From a virus, in the IMG/VR virus record IMGVR_UViG_3300028844_004332, positions 1-40,124 of that record: DNA of 40,124 bases; one strand, written 5' to 3'. How positions within the stretch are numbered: position 1 is the first letter of the stretch; every line of letters begins with the position of its first letter. The notes below the pieces were generated by a model that searched no databases, was not told the origin of the DNA, and worked only from the letters and a program-made list of their open reading frames with translations. Below are positions 24,456-32,400 of the stretch, piece after piece. A program made the translations under genes and the position numbers.

Positions 24456-25307
24456 ATGAGTGCAAGTTGGAATGATCTAGCAGAGCTAGAACAAGATAAA
24501 TATGAAGAAAATAATCTTCTTTTGATTGACGCTAATAATGTAGCTTTCAGATACTTACATAGGCCTAACTTTGATGATTACTCTCAAGAGTACATTAAAA
24601 CTATTAGCAGCCTAGGAAAAAGCTATTCTGCAAAACGAATAGTTTGCTGCTTTGATGTAGGAGCTTCTTCCTATAGAAAAGCTATTTATCCTGGGTATAA
24701 ACAGAATAGAAAAGTAGAGAGAACAGAAGAAGAAAAAATCAGATTCACAGGTTTTTTCAATTGTTTAAAAGATACCACAGAGTTATTACCCTTTGAGCAT
24801 TATAAGTTCAAAGGTATTGAAGCTGATGATCTAATAACTTATCTAGCAAATAATCTAAAAGACCAATATGATAATGTATGGATTGTATCTAGCGATAGAG
24901 ACTTATATCAACTACTAGATCATAACGTTAATATATTCAATTTATTCTCTAGAAAAGAGATAACTCTAGATTCTTTACACGAAGACTGGGAATTCACTCC
25001 TCAAGAGTTTTTATTTTCTAGAATCATTGAAGGAGATAAGAGTGATGGCATTATGGGTATTGAGGGTATAGGTAAAAAACGCAGTCAATCCTTAGTAAAA
25101 GAGTACAAAAATTTAGATAATCTAATTAACAATCTACCTATAGCAGGTAAGGCTAAATATATACAAAACTTAAATAGCGGTAAAGAAACATTACTACTTA
25201 ATAAACAGCTAATGGATCTAAATACTTATTTAGAAGAGGCTATTAATATGTCAGAAAATCCTGAAGTCATAAAAACAATCATGGGCGAAGCCCTAACAAG
25301 GGTATAA
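24456..25307 (+). CDS. 5'-3' exonuclease (FEN/Pol I N-terminal type)
   Basis: The 283-residue protein has the acidic residues of the flap-nuclease family: LLLIDANNVAF (Asp25), GIEADDLITYL and VSSDRDLYQLL. A helix-hairpin-helix follows in DGIMGIEGIGKKRSQSLV. Length and order match stand-alone 5'-nucleases such as T5 D15 or T4 RNase H. It would remove RNA primers and flaps, supplying the activity missing from the phage polymerase encoded 13 kb upstream. TATGGAGAAAA precedes the ATG. Confidence 0.9.
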   Translation: MSASWNDLAELEQDKYEENNLLLIDANNVAFRYLHRPNFDDYSQEYIKTISSLGKSYSAKRIVCCFDVGASSYRKAIYPGYKQNRKVERTEEEKIRFTGFFNCLKDTTELLPFEHYKFKGIEADDLITYLANNLKDQYDNVWIVSSDRDLYQLLDHNVNIFNLFSRKEITLDSLHEDWEFTPQEFLFSRIIEGDKSDGIMGIEGIGKKRSQSLVKEYKNLDNLINNLPIAGKAKYIQNLNSGKETLLLNKQLMDLNTYLEEAINMSENPEVIKTIMGEALTRV

Positions 25308-25309
25308 TA

Positions 25310-25975
25310 ATGAAAGTAAAATTAGTAAGCTATAGTAAAGCTACAGAGCTATTTGAAGAAGAAGGATTAACTGATTTACAAGAGTTAATTGCTTTTTGTG
25401 CTAAAGTATCAAATCCTTCTGCACAGATCAATACAGAGACAAGTGAAAGACTTATTAAATATTTAATTAAACATCAACACTGGTCACCCTTAGAAATGGC
25501 TAATGCGGTAATGGAGATTGAAACTACTAGAGATATTGCGCATCAAATAGTTAGACATAGATCTTTTGCTTTTCAAGAATTTTCTCAAAGGTACGCAAAC
25601 CCCTCAGAAATGGGAGAAGTTTTTGTACCTAGAAAAGCTAGGTTACAGGATACTAAAAATAGACAAAATAGCGTTATTACTGATGATGTAAATCTACATA
25701 CAGTATGGGAACAACATCAGCGTAATGTTTGGCATTCTGCTATTACAGCTTATGAATGGGCTATAAATAATGGTATAGCAAAAGAACAAGCACGAGCAGT
25801 ATTACCAGAAGGCAATACCAAAACTAAACTATATATGAATGGATCTATACGTAGTTGGGTACACTATATTGAGCTAAGAAGTGCTAATGGCACACAAAAA
25901 GAACACATGGATATAGCACATGCATGCGCTGATGTTATTGCGTCTATATTCCCTATAGTAAATAAATTAACATAA
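25310..25975 (+). CDS. thyX: Flavin-dependent thymidylate synthase
   Basis: The 221-residue protein carries the ThyX signature RHRSFAFQEFS (Arg82, His83, Arg84, Ser92), the RHR-x7-S motif, followed by QRY. ThyX makes dTMP from dUMP using FAD, NAD(P)H and methylene-tetrahydrofolate. Length is typical. It lies two bases after the exonuclease and before groES, in one operon that complements NrdAB. Whether the phage makes normal thymine or a derivative cannot be read here. Confidence 0.96.
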   Translation: MKVKLVSYSKATELFEEEGLTDLQELIAFCAKVSNPSAQINTETSERLIKYLIKHQHWSPLEMANAVMEIETTRDIAHQIVRHRSFAFQEFSQRYANPSEMGEVFVPRKARLQDTKNRQNSVITDDVNLHTVWEQHQRNVWHSAITAYEWAINNGIAKEQARAVLPEGNTKTKLYMNGSIRSWVHYIELRSANGTQKEHMDIAHACADVIASIFPIVNKLT

Positions 25976-25987
25976 GGAGAAAATATT

Positions 25988-26275
25988 ATGGCATTAACAC
26001 CTCTTCAAGATCGGGTGCTTATTAGACGAACAGAAATAGAAGAAACCACCTCAGGAGGTATTATAATACCTGAAAGCGCTAAAGAAAAGCCTGCAGAAGG
26101 CACAGTAGTAGCTTGTGGTAAAGGACTAAGAAAAGATAATGGAGACCTAGTACCTCTATCTGTATCTACAGGAGATACTATTTTGTTTGGTAAATGGTCA
26201 GGCACAGAAGTAACTGTTGATGGAGAAGATCTTTTAATAGTAAAAGAATCTGACATTCTAGGCATAGTACATTAA
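25988..26275 (+). CDS. groES: GroES-like co-chaperonin
   Basis: The 95-residue protein matches GroES over its whole length: LQDRVLIRR at the start, the mobile loop region [15 protein letters not shown] (about 21-35), and ESDILGIV at the end. The mobile loop ends in the Ile-Ile-Ile-Pro contact that docks on GroEL. As with T4 gp31, it could cap host GroEL to help fold a phage capsid or other protein. AAGGAG lies before the ATG. Confidence 0.95.
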   Translation: MALTPLQDRVLIRRTEIEETTSGGIIIPESAKEKPAEGTVVACGKGLRKDNGDLVPLSVSTGDTILFGKWSGTEVTVDGEDLLIVKESDILGIVH

Positions 26276-26286
26276 AGGAGTTAATT

Positions 26287-26676
26287 ATGGCAGAAAAATC
26301 TATTACAACACCTAAACCTACTAATAAACCTAAACCTGTTACTAAACCTACACCAGTAAAAAAAGAGGAGGTTATTCCGTCTCCGCCTAAGCCAGCAAGC
26401 TGGCTAAAAGATAACTCCAAAAAAGTAGTTTGGAGTATGGTGTCTATTCCAAACTGTGACTGGTCTCAAAAAGCCTTAGATTTATTAAGAGAGCATGGAG
26501 AACAACATATTCATCATCAAACACATAGTGAGTCTTCTGCTCAAGAAGCTATAGGAAAAGGTTTAAACTATTCTCCTTGTATTTATCAAAACGGTAAACT
26601 ACTAGGAAGTTATAAAGAACTTGAAAGTTACTACTCAAGAAACTATTTTTCAACTATGAAAGAAGCAACTGGATAA
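26287..26676 (+). CDS. Glutaredoxin-like protein with CxxS site and Pro/Lys-rich leader
   Basis: The 129-residue protein has a Pro/Lys/Thr-rich leader (residues about 8-37, KPTNKPKPVTKPTPVKK) and then a thioredoxin-fold domain. The active site is CDWS (Cys57, Ser60), so it lacks the second redox Cys of classical dithiol glutaredoxins. SPCIYQNGKLLGSY (about 96-109) supplies the cis-Pro (Pro97) with an extra neighbouring Cys. It is the natural candidate to serve the phage ribonucleotide reductase, by inference. AAAGGAG precedes the ATG, and it ends the + strand block at the bidirectional terminator. Confidence 0.8.
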   Translation: MAEKSITTPKPTNKPKPVTKPTPVKKEEVIPSPPKPASWLKDNSKKVVWSMVSIPNCDWSQKALDLLREHGEQHIHHQTHSESSAQEAIGKGLNYSPCIYQNGKLLGSYKELESYYSRNYFSTMKEATG

Positions 26677-26682
26677 AAAAAA

Positions 26683-26705
26683 AGAGGGCGAAAGCCCTCT
26701 TTTTA
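26683..26705. terminator. Bidirectional terminator between converging operons
   Basis: AGAGGGC (26683-26689), a GAAA tetraloop and GCCCTCT (26694-26700) form the stem. It is flanked by an A tract before and a T tract after, so both strands end a GC stem with T residues. It lies exactly between the last + gene (ends 26676) and the last - gene (ends 26708). Confidence 0.92.
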
Positions 26706-26707
26706 GT

Positions 26708-26872
26708 TTAATATAATAAAACAGATATAAAAGGAAAGATACTTAAAACAAACTCTTGTACTCTAAGTATATGATTTGAATAGTATATATCCAACCAAGA
26801 GGTATCTAACCATACAATTAAAATTACTATAAACAGAATTAAATCTGCTATAGTAACATTTACTTTTTTTAT
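26708..26872 (-). CDS. Small membrane protein with apparent ATA start
   Basis: A 54-codon open frame lies in what would otherwise be an empty gap. It begins ATA-AAA-AAA at 26872 and is strongly hydrophobic: VTIADLILFIVILIVWLDTS forms one membrane segment, and FVLSIFPFISVLLY ends the protein. No ATG, GTG or TTG lies upstream in frame. The ATA overlaps the previous stop as ATAA, as ATGA junctions do elsewhere here, and AGGA sits about eight bases upstream. Either ATA is used as a start or an ATG was lost by one G-to-A change, which would leave the upstream stop intact. It may be a second holin-like protein. Confidence 0.5.
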   Translation of the reverse strand: MKKVNVTIADLILFIVILIVWLDTSWLDIYYSNHILRVQEFVLSIFPFISVLLY

Positions 26873-27096
26873 TTAGTTTTTCCTGATCCGGTATATAAAC
26901 CAAACCATGCAGCCCCAGCACCAACTACTATGCTTACTAGGCCTGATTGCTCCATCGTAGGATCTTCTATTCCCATATACCATACAACTACTTTATATAG
27001 TAAGTATATATAAGTAGTAATAAATAGTCTAGGAAAAATCCTCCAAGAGTCTACAGCTGTTGCCATGTCTATCCATTTTTGATATTTATTTTCCAA
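26869..27096 (-). CDS. Holin-like small membrane protein
   Basis: The 75-residue protein has a polar N-terminus, a hydrophobic segment LFITTYIYLLYKVVVWYMG (about 24-42), a short turn, and a second one, LVSIVVGAGAAWFGLYTG (about 53-70), then a basic end. Two membrane segments, small size and closeness to the spanins suggest a holin or antiholin. That is inference; it has no defining motif. AAAGGAGAT is well placed before its start. Confidence 0.55.
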   Translation of the reverse strand: MENKYQKWIDMATAVDSWRIFPRLFITTYIYLLYKVVVWYMGIEDPTMEQSGLVSIVVGAGAAWFGLYTGSGKTK

Positions 27097-27109
27097 TTTT
27101 TATCTCCTT

Positions 27110-27478
27110 TTATTTTTTATCAGCATTAGCTTTATTTTTTGAATACGCTTGTGCACCAAAGAATGCTGCAACTAATCCTGCAATAGCTACAAAATAAGTA
27201 GGAGCTATATCTCCTATTAATTGTGCGGCGTCTTTTACTCCTAAGAAAGAAGTTGCTAGTATTAATATAGGATATAACAGCATACCCCAAAGAGCAAACC
27301 ACGCCATAGCTCTGATTTGATCTTCTTTCTTATCTTCATTTTCTTGCATTTTACGCTTATGTTCAAATTCAGCTATTTCTTTTGCGCGTGCCATTTCTTC
27401 GTCTGTAATAACTCCATCGCCATCTGTATCTAGCTCTGCAAAAATAGAGTCAGGCTGTAGTGTTTTTGCTGCTGCCAT
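27110..27478 (-). CDS. Membrane protein with an EF-hand calcium loop
   Basis: The 122-residue protein has a canonical EF-hand loop at residues 17-28, DTDGDGVITDEE, with Asp at 1, 3, 5, Gly at 6, Ile at 8 and Glu at 12. A charged helix of about 25 residues follows (EIAEFEHKRKMQENEDKKED), then two membrane segments (about 56-78 and 88-110). I chose ATG at 27478, with AAAGGAG upstream; the frame is open further but lacks such a site. It sits between holin-like and spanin genes. A calcium-responsive lysis or membrane role is speculative. Confidence 0.72.
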   Translation of the reverse strand: MAAAKTLQPDSIFAELDTDGDGVITDEEMARAKEIAEFEHKRKMQENEDKKEDQIRAMAWFALWGMLLYPILILATSFLGVKDAAQLIGDIAPTYFVAIAGLVAAFFGAQAYSKNKANADKK

Positions 27479-27497
27479 ATGTAGTTCTCCTTTGAAA

Positions 27498-27674
27498 TTA
27501 ATTATCTCTAATAATTCCTGGAGGGCATTGCTGCCACTCCCATATCCAGTATTGACGTTTTTTCCATACAATTTCTGGATGTTGATATCTACATACTCGT
27601 ACTAAGGTTGAAGGTGGTTGATTATCAATAAAGATCATAGTTAGAGTAGTGTAGACTAAAGGCCATATTACCAC
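27498..27674 (-). CDS. Possible small Trp-rich protein
   Basis: An open frame of 58 codons fills the gap between two better supported genes. From GTG at 27674 it reads a hydrophobic start (VIWPLVYTTLTMIF) and then a Trp/Gln-rich tail (KKRQYWIWEWQQCPPG). The GTG overlaps the previous stop, and the stop lies 19 bases before the EF-hand gene's ATG, leaving room for that gene's ribosome site. An internal ATG at 27638 would give 46 residues. No convincing ribosome site is seen for either start, so the call is tentative. Confidence 0.42.
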   Translation of the reverse strand: MVIWPLVYTTLTMIFIDNQPPSTLVRVCRYQHPEIVWKKRQYWIWEWQQCPPGIIRDN

Positions 27675-28150
27675 CAACCAGCGCCGGTACCCACTAAAAA
27701 TGTAGTTATACCTATGACTCCTGCACCTAAAGTGATTAAAAATATAAGAAGTAATCCCTCAAAAAAAGCCGCTTTACGCTCTTCTTGTTTATACATAGTC
27801 TCTTCTCGTTCTTTTTTAATTTTGCGACGAAGTTCTACCATCTCTTTCCAAGTACCAAAACCAAATCTTATGTTTAGTAAGTCTTGAAGTTGCTTTTCTT
27901 GTTCTTCTAATTTTTTCTTTTGTACTATTATACCTAAAGCTTCTTCTTCTATTGAACCCCCATTGAATAGTTTACTGAATATAGGGGGGTTTTTTCTTTG
28001 TTGCTCTGCTCGGTTTAAGTCAGCAGCTGCGCCATACCATTTACCTAGTTGACCTACTACATCTTCTATCTCTCTACCGGCAGCAACAAGCTTTTTCACA
28101 CCATTAAACGCAGCTGTTGCTGCGCTAATAGCCGTTATTGGATCTATCAT
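27668..28150 (-). CDS. Unrecognised protein with C-terminal membrane segment
   Basis: The 160-residue protein starts MIDPITAISAATAAFNGVKK, has a long charged helical centre (about 70-130; for example LEEQEKQLQDLL and RRKIKKEREE) suggesting a coiled coil, and ends in one membrane segment (LLLIFLITLGAGVIGITTF). GGAGGCG lies before the ATG. The family is unknown to me. Its layout and position near the spanins would fit an envelope or virion-internal protein, without proof. Confidence 0.65.
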   Translation of the reverse strand: MIDPITAISAATAAFNGVKKLVAAGREIEDVVGQLGKWYGAAADLNRAEQQRKNPPIFSKLFNGGSIEEEALGIIVQKKKLEEQEKQLQDLLNIRFGFGTWKEMVELRRKIKKEREETMYKQEERKAAFFEGLLLIFLITLGAGVIGITTFLVGTGAGWW

Positions 28151-28171
28151 TTATATCGCCTCCGTATGCTA

Positions 28172-28208
28172 TAAATAATATATTATTTAAAGCCTTATAT
28201 TAATGTAA
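28172..28208 (-). promoter_or_regulatory. Candidate promoter with an 18-base palindrome
   Basis: On the - strand, TTACAT (28208-28203) and TAATAT (28185-28180) are spaced 17 bases. The -10 box lies inside a perfect palindrome, TAAATAATATATTATTTA (28172-28189). It precedes the gene starting at 28150. The region is extremely AT-rich, so chance matches are possible. Confidence 0.35.
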
Positions 28209-28212
28209 CACT

Positions 28213-28563
28213 TTAATCTCCCTCTAATAGTGTTTCATAGTAAATTATTATTTCTTTTTGTTGTTTTATATATCTAACTAGATCCTGAGTATTTAGTGCT
28301 AATTTTTCATAGTCTCTAACATCTAAAGCCACAAAAACTACCTCACCTTCTAAAGATCTAAGCTCATTTAAAAAAGCTTCTAAGTTCTCTTCATTGATAA
28401 CTTTAAAATTTATCGGATAAGTTTCAACAGGCTTAGGAGAGTCTTGAAAAATAATAGGAATTTCTATTTCAGTTTCAACAACTTCTATTTCTCTAGGTAT
28501 TATACCACAACTAGTCGCTAGTAAAAGAGGTAATATCATTAAATAATTCGTTAGTCGCATCAT
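28213..28563 (-). CDS. Outer-membrane spanin-like lipoprotein (Rz1 analogue)
   Basis: The 116-residue protein has a lipoprotein signal: a hydrophobic stretch LMILPLLLATSC with the candidate lipidated Cys19. The mature part is acidic and has a helical C-terminus. It starts inside the end of the upstream coiled-coil membrane gene in another frame, the usual overlap of i- and o-spanins. The pair would fuse inner and outer membranes at lysis. It is longer than lambda Rz1 (60 residues) and not Pro-rich, so the call rests on lipobox plus arrangement. Confidence 0.62.
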   Translation of the reverse strand: MMRLTNYLMILPLLLATSCGIIPREIEVVETEIEIPIIFQDSPKPVETYPINFKVINEENLEAFLNELRSLEGEVVFVALDVRDYEKLALNTQDLVRYIKQQKEIIIYYETLLEGD

Positions 28564-28864
28564 TTATCTTCTTTTCTAATATTTCTGGTTTAGATTTAGC
28601 AATCTTAGTTAAGTCATGTTTAGTTAGTGTACTTCGTAAGCTGTCTATAGCACTTTCTTGTGCTGTTAAAGCTTTTTGTAATCTAGAATTTTCTTCAACA
28701 GAAGTTGAAAAACTTTTTTCCATTTTTAAAATAGTCGTTTTTTGACGCTCATAAACTGCTTCTATTTTCACTAGATTCTCTTTTAAGACGTTATTTTGCC
28801 AAAATAAAAATCCAGAAGCAGTAAGACTAGCTAACAAAAATCCAAATAAAACTTTTGAAAACAT
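28511..28864 (-). CDS. Inner-membrane spanin-like protein (Rz analogue)
   Basis: The 117-residue protein has one N-terminal membrane anchor (VLFGFLLASLTASGFLFW, residues 5-22) followed by a long charged periplasmic coiled coil. This is the type II anchor plan of i-spanins. It overlaps the lipoprotein gene by 53 bases in a different frame and starts on the stop of the fibre gene (TAATG). The two together support a Gram-negative host with an outer membrane. Confidence 0.68.
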   Translation of the reverse strand: MFSKVLFGFLLASLTASGFLFWQNNVLKENLVKIEAVYERQKTTILKMEKSFSTSVEENSRLQKALTAQESAIDSLRSTLTKHDLTKIAKSKPEILEKKINDATNELFNDITSFTSD

Positions 28865-29490
28865 TATAGTACCATGCTCAACATAACTAGGGAAGAGTCT
28901 AATTTACTATCTGTAACTGACTCATCTGCAAAATCCGTTTCAATAACAGTACCTGGAGCTATGTGATCTGAAGTAATAGCGTTATCTGCTATTTCATTTC
29001 CTGTAATACTTTTCGATACTATAGTATTATTAGCTATAACCCCGTCTGTAGTAGGTATTCCTACATCAATTAAATGTTTATTATCATCTGATACTAAATA
29101 AACTCTATTATTAGCAGCAGTGCCTCCTGTATCATTAATTACTACTATTAACTCTCCAGGGTCTAATGCAGCACTATCTAGTGCAGCAGCTGCTACAGTA
29201 GTGTAGGGTCTAGTGCCTAGTCCTGCTCTTCTAAAATTACCGTAAGGACCTTGACCAAACTTAGTAGTATGTAAGTACATCCCTCCAGTAGTATTATTAT
29301 AATATAACATACCGTCAGGCTGAGTAGTGAGTGCTCCTTCAAAATTTAAATTATTAGAATTAGGAGTAGCATTGGCACTATTAAAATTTCTTAGCAGTGC
29401 TTGAAAACTAGAATTCCAATATCCTCTGGCACTTGATATAGTGTCAGAGATAGCAGCTGTATGAAAAGTATTTGAAGTAGTTATAGCCAT
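28864..29490 (-). CDS. Tail-fibre-like structural protein
   Basis: The 208-residue protein has an N-terminal region with aromatic and Asn/Thr-rich stretches, then a C-terminal run of short repeats, SITGNEIADNAITSDHIAPG and DESVTDSKLDSS, which is the triangular beta-helix style common in phage fibres. It lies directly after the large tail protein and before the spanins, as accessory fibres often do. Its receptor is unknown. Confidence 0.62.
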   Translation of the reverse strand: MAITTSNTFHTAAISDTISSARGYWNSSFQALLRNFNSANATPNSNNLNFEGALTTQPDGMLYYNNTTGGMYLHTTKFGQGPYGNFRRAGLGTRPYTTVAAAALDSAALDPGELIVVINDTGGTAANNRVYLVSDDNKHLIDVGIPTTDGVIANNTIVSKSITGNEIADNAITSDHIAPGTVIETDFADESVTDSKLDSSLVMLSMVL

Positions 29491-29491
29491 C

Positions 29492-32400
29492 TTATGCTCC
29501 TGTAGCTGAAATAGTTATTTCGATATCTGCATCGTCAACAACATTTCCATTCTGTGTATTAAATATAGTAACATTGCAACTTTCATTTGTCAAATCGCTA
29601 GTTCTAGATATGAGGCTGGTATTAGCCGATAGTATTTGAGTAAACACTGTAGGTGTTCTAAAAAATTCTGCACTGCTATAGTCTACTACTAAGTTTCCTT
29701 GAACTTTATTAGTAGAACTCACAACTGTTGTAAATTCTTTTTTTATGCCCCTAACTTCATAGTTTAGTTCATCTATAAAGGTATTTGCTGAGTCTCCATA
29801 ATCATTTATATCAAATTCAGTTTTAACTTGAAAATATCTAAAGCGTCTTAAACCAAAGTAGTTTGATTGCCAGTTTTCATCATCATCCCCTTCCTCAAAC
29901 AAAGAAATGTTAACATTTCCATGAGGTTTAGAAGAAACATTATCAGAAGCTTCAAAAACATTAGCAGATGAGAATCTCACATAAACGTTTTTAGATACTT
30001 CTACATCAGGAGAAAAGTCTCTAGCCCCAAAAGCATCTACAAATTGATTCATATCTACTAATTTATAAGTACTGCCAGATTGAGTTATGTTAGAAAGAGC
30101 AGTACTATTAGTAGAGTTGCCTGTAGGCACCGGTTTTCCATTAGCATAGTATACGGCACTGAGTTCTATAGCATTAGTATTTATAGCGCCTGCTATAAGA
30201 GCATAACTATGTATATTAGAAACATCGTCTGCAGCGTCCATAGAACCTATGACTTCCTGTCCTGGATTTACAATTACAAATACTTTATTATTAGCAGAAC
30301 CGTCAATAATAGTATTATGAGTATTGCTAAAGGAAAAAGAAGATTCTGAATTATTATAGCCTGTTACAGTACCTATTTCAAAATCAGAATCAAATAAAAC
30401 ATTAGCATGAGAACTATGTCCTTCAGATACTCCCACTATTAAATCTTGTGATACTTCTAAAAACTTTTCTAACAATGAAGAATTAACTAAACTAGATACA
30501 ACAATATTACCTCTTACTACAGATCCTAAATCTCTAACAGGGCTAATATAAACAGAGTTAGCAGAAGTAATAAGTAAGTCAGTTTTATCAAAGCCTTGAC
30601 TCTGGCCTTGCGCCCATGAAAACCCATTAGCAGAAGCATTAGCATCTTCTGCTAAGCTGGACGGAGTATCTACTCCTAGTATAGGAGAAGTTATAGGATC
30701 TATGTGATATACTAATCCTCCGTTATCTACTTCTGTAACTCCTACAAAAACGTTATCCCCATAGTTATAGTTCCCTACTGAAGAAGATATATTAGTATTA
30801 GGAGCAGCCTCATTCCAAATAGCTAGCGTATCAGTTTGTGTAGATATTTCTACTTGTAAATTTCTAGCTAAAGCATTTAAAGAATAATTACCGCTAGTAT
30901 CAACAGTCTTAGCAGTAAAGGTATAGGATCCTGATGTAAATCTGTCTAAAGATACTTCAGCCCTACTTAAAGGATGGGGTAATAGCATTACTTTATCTCC
31001 CCTTAAAAAAGCATCATTAATATTGTTTTGATTGTCTATTCCTACTACAGGTTTTAAAGATCTTACTTCTGTATGTAAGATATCTAACTCATCTAAATTA
31101 TTTTGTGAATCTACAGGATATTCTACATCAAAAACTATAGAGTCATTAGTTTGGGTTATGTTAAAACTGTTTAATTCTAAAGGCCTATCAGATTTACCTG
31201 ATAGCGTTAAAGATTTATATACTGGTATTCCAGATATAAGACCATTTATAGGTAAAATCTTTACTTGAAGGGAGTAAGTGTTTCCTGCTTGTCCTAAATC
31301 TAAGTTACTTATAACAAAGTGAATGTTACCGTCTTCTCCGGCCTCATTAGCATCTACCATAAAACTAGTAAAATTAGTCATACCACTAGGATGAGAATCT
31401 GCTCCTGATAATTGAACTATTTTATAGCTTATATCGTATGTTTTTACATTTCTATTTATAATGTGAGGAAATTGCCCAATTACTCTAGACATTACTCCTT
31501 TAGTTCTATCTCTAAATAAGTTTTCAGTTAACACTACTTCAGTCTCAGATACTTGTCCTAATGGTGGATAAGCTGTAGCTACAGATTGAGTAATAGGCAC
31601 ACTAGACCTATTAAACTCATTTACGGCAGATACCTGAAATACAAATACGCCTGCTGTAGCTGGAGTTTGTATCTTGTTGTCTACTAAAGTTACAGAGTTA
31701 AAGTCATTATAGCTAAAAGGACATAATATATAAACACCATTATTTGCAAGCTCATATCCTTTATCATATTTAAGTTCGTCATAGGTAAGGGTCACTTGTT
31801 TGTTTATAGTGTCAATAGAACTAATATCAGCAATTAAATCTTCTGATGTATTCATTATAGTAGTCTTACCCACTGAAGAAGCAATATTATCTGTAAGCGT
31901 TACTTTAAAAAAATCAGAGGCAGTTAAAGATGTGTTATACGTAGGAGAGCTAGCTATATAAGACACTGAATTTATTGTATTTAATTGCTCATTATCAACT
32001 ATAAATATATTATCTTTAGATTCAAATGCAGGAGAAGAGTAGTTTTCTACTGAAGTAATTATTTCTAAATCGCTTGATGATATATTATGGTTTATATAAT
32101 TATCTCCTGCAGACCAAGAAAACTCAGTTACTTCTTCTTCAACTAAGCTCCCATTCACAAAAGTACTTATTAGACCTTTAGCAGGAGGTGCTACTCCTAT
32201 AGGTAAAAGCATAGTTCCTGCTTGATTGGCTACGTTATGCGTATTAGATAGGATATTAAGATCACCAGATATAAAAAAAGTATTAGAACTAGATATTGTA
32301 GGCTCTATTAATTGTTGAAGCTCAACATAAAAAGGAGAAGGTAGTAAAGCATTTTTAACTACTGTCGCTACCTCTGCAGTATTATAGTCTATAGTTAAAG

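Noticed and set aside
26005-26265. Minus-strand open frame covering groES
   Set aside because: Antisense to a full-length, well conserved GroES gene with no promoter or ribosome site on that strand.
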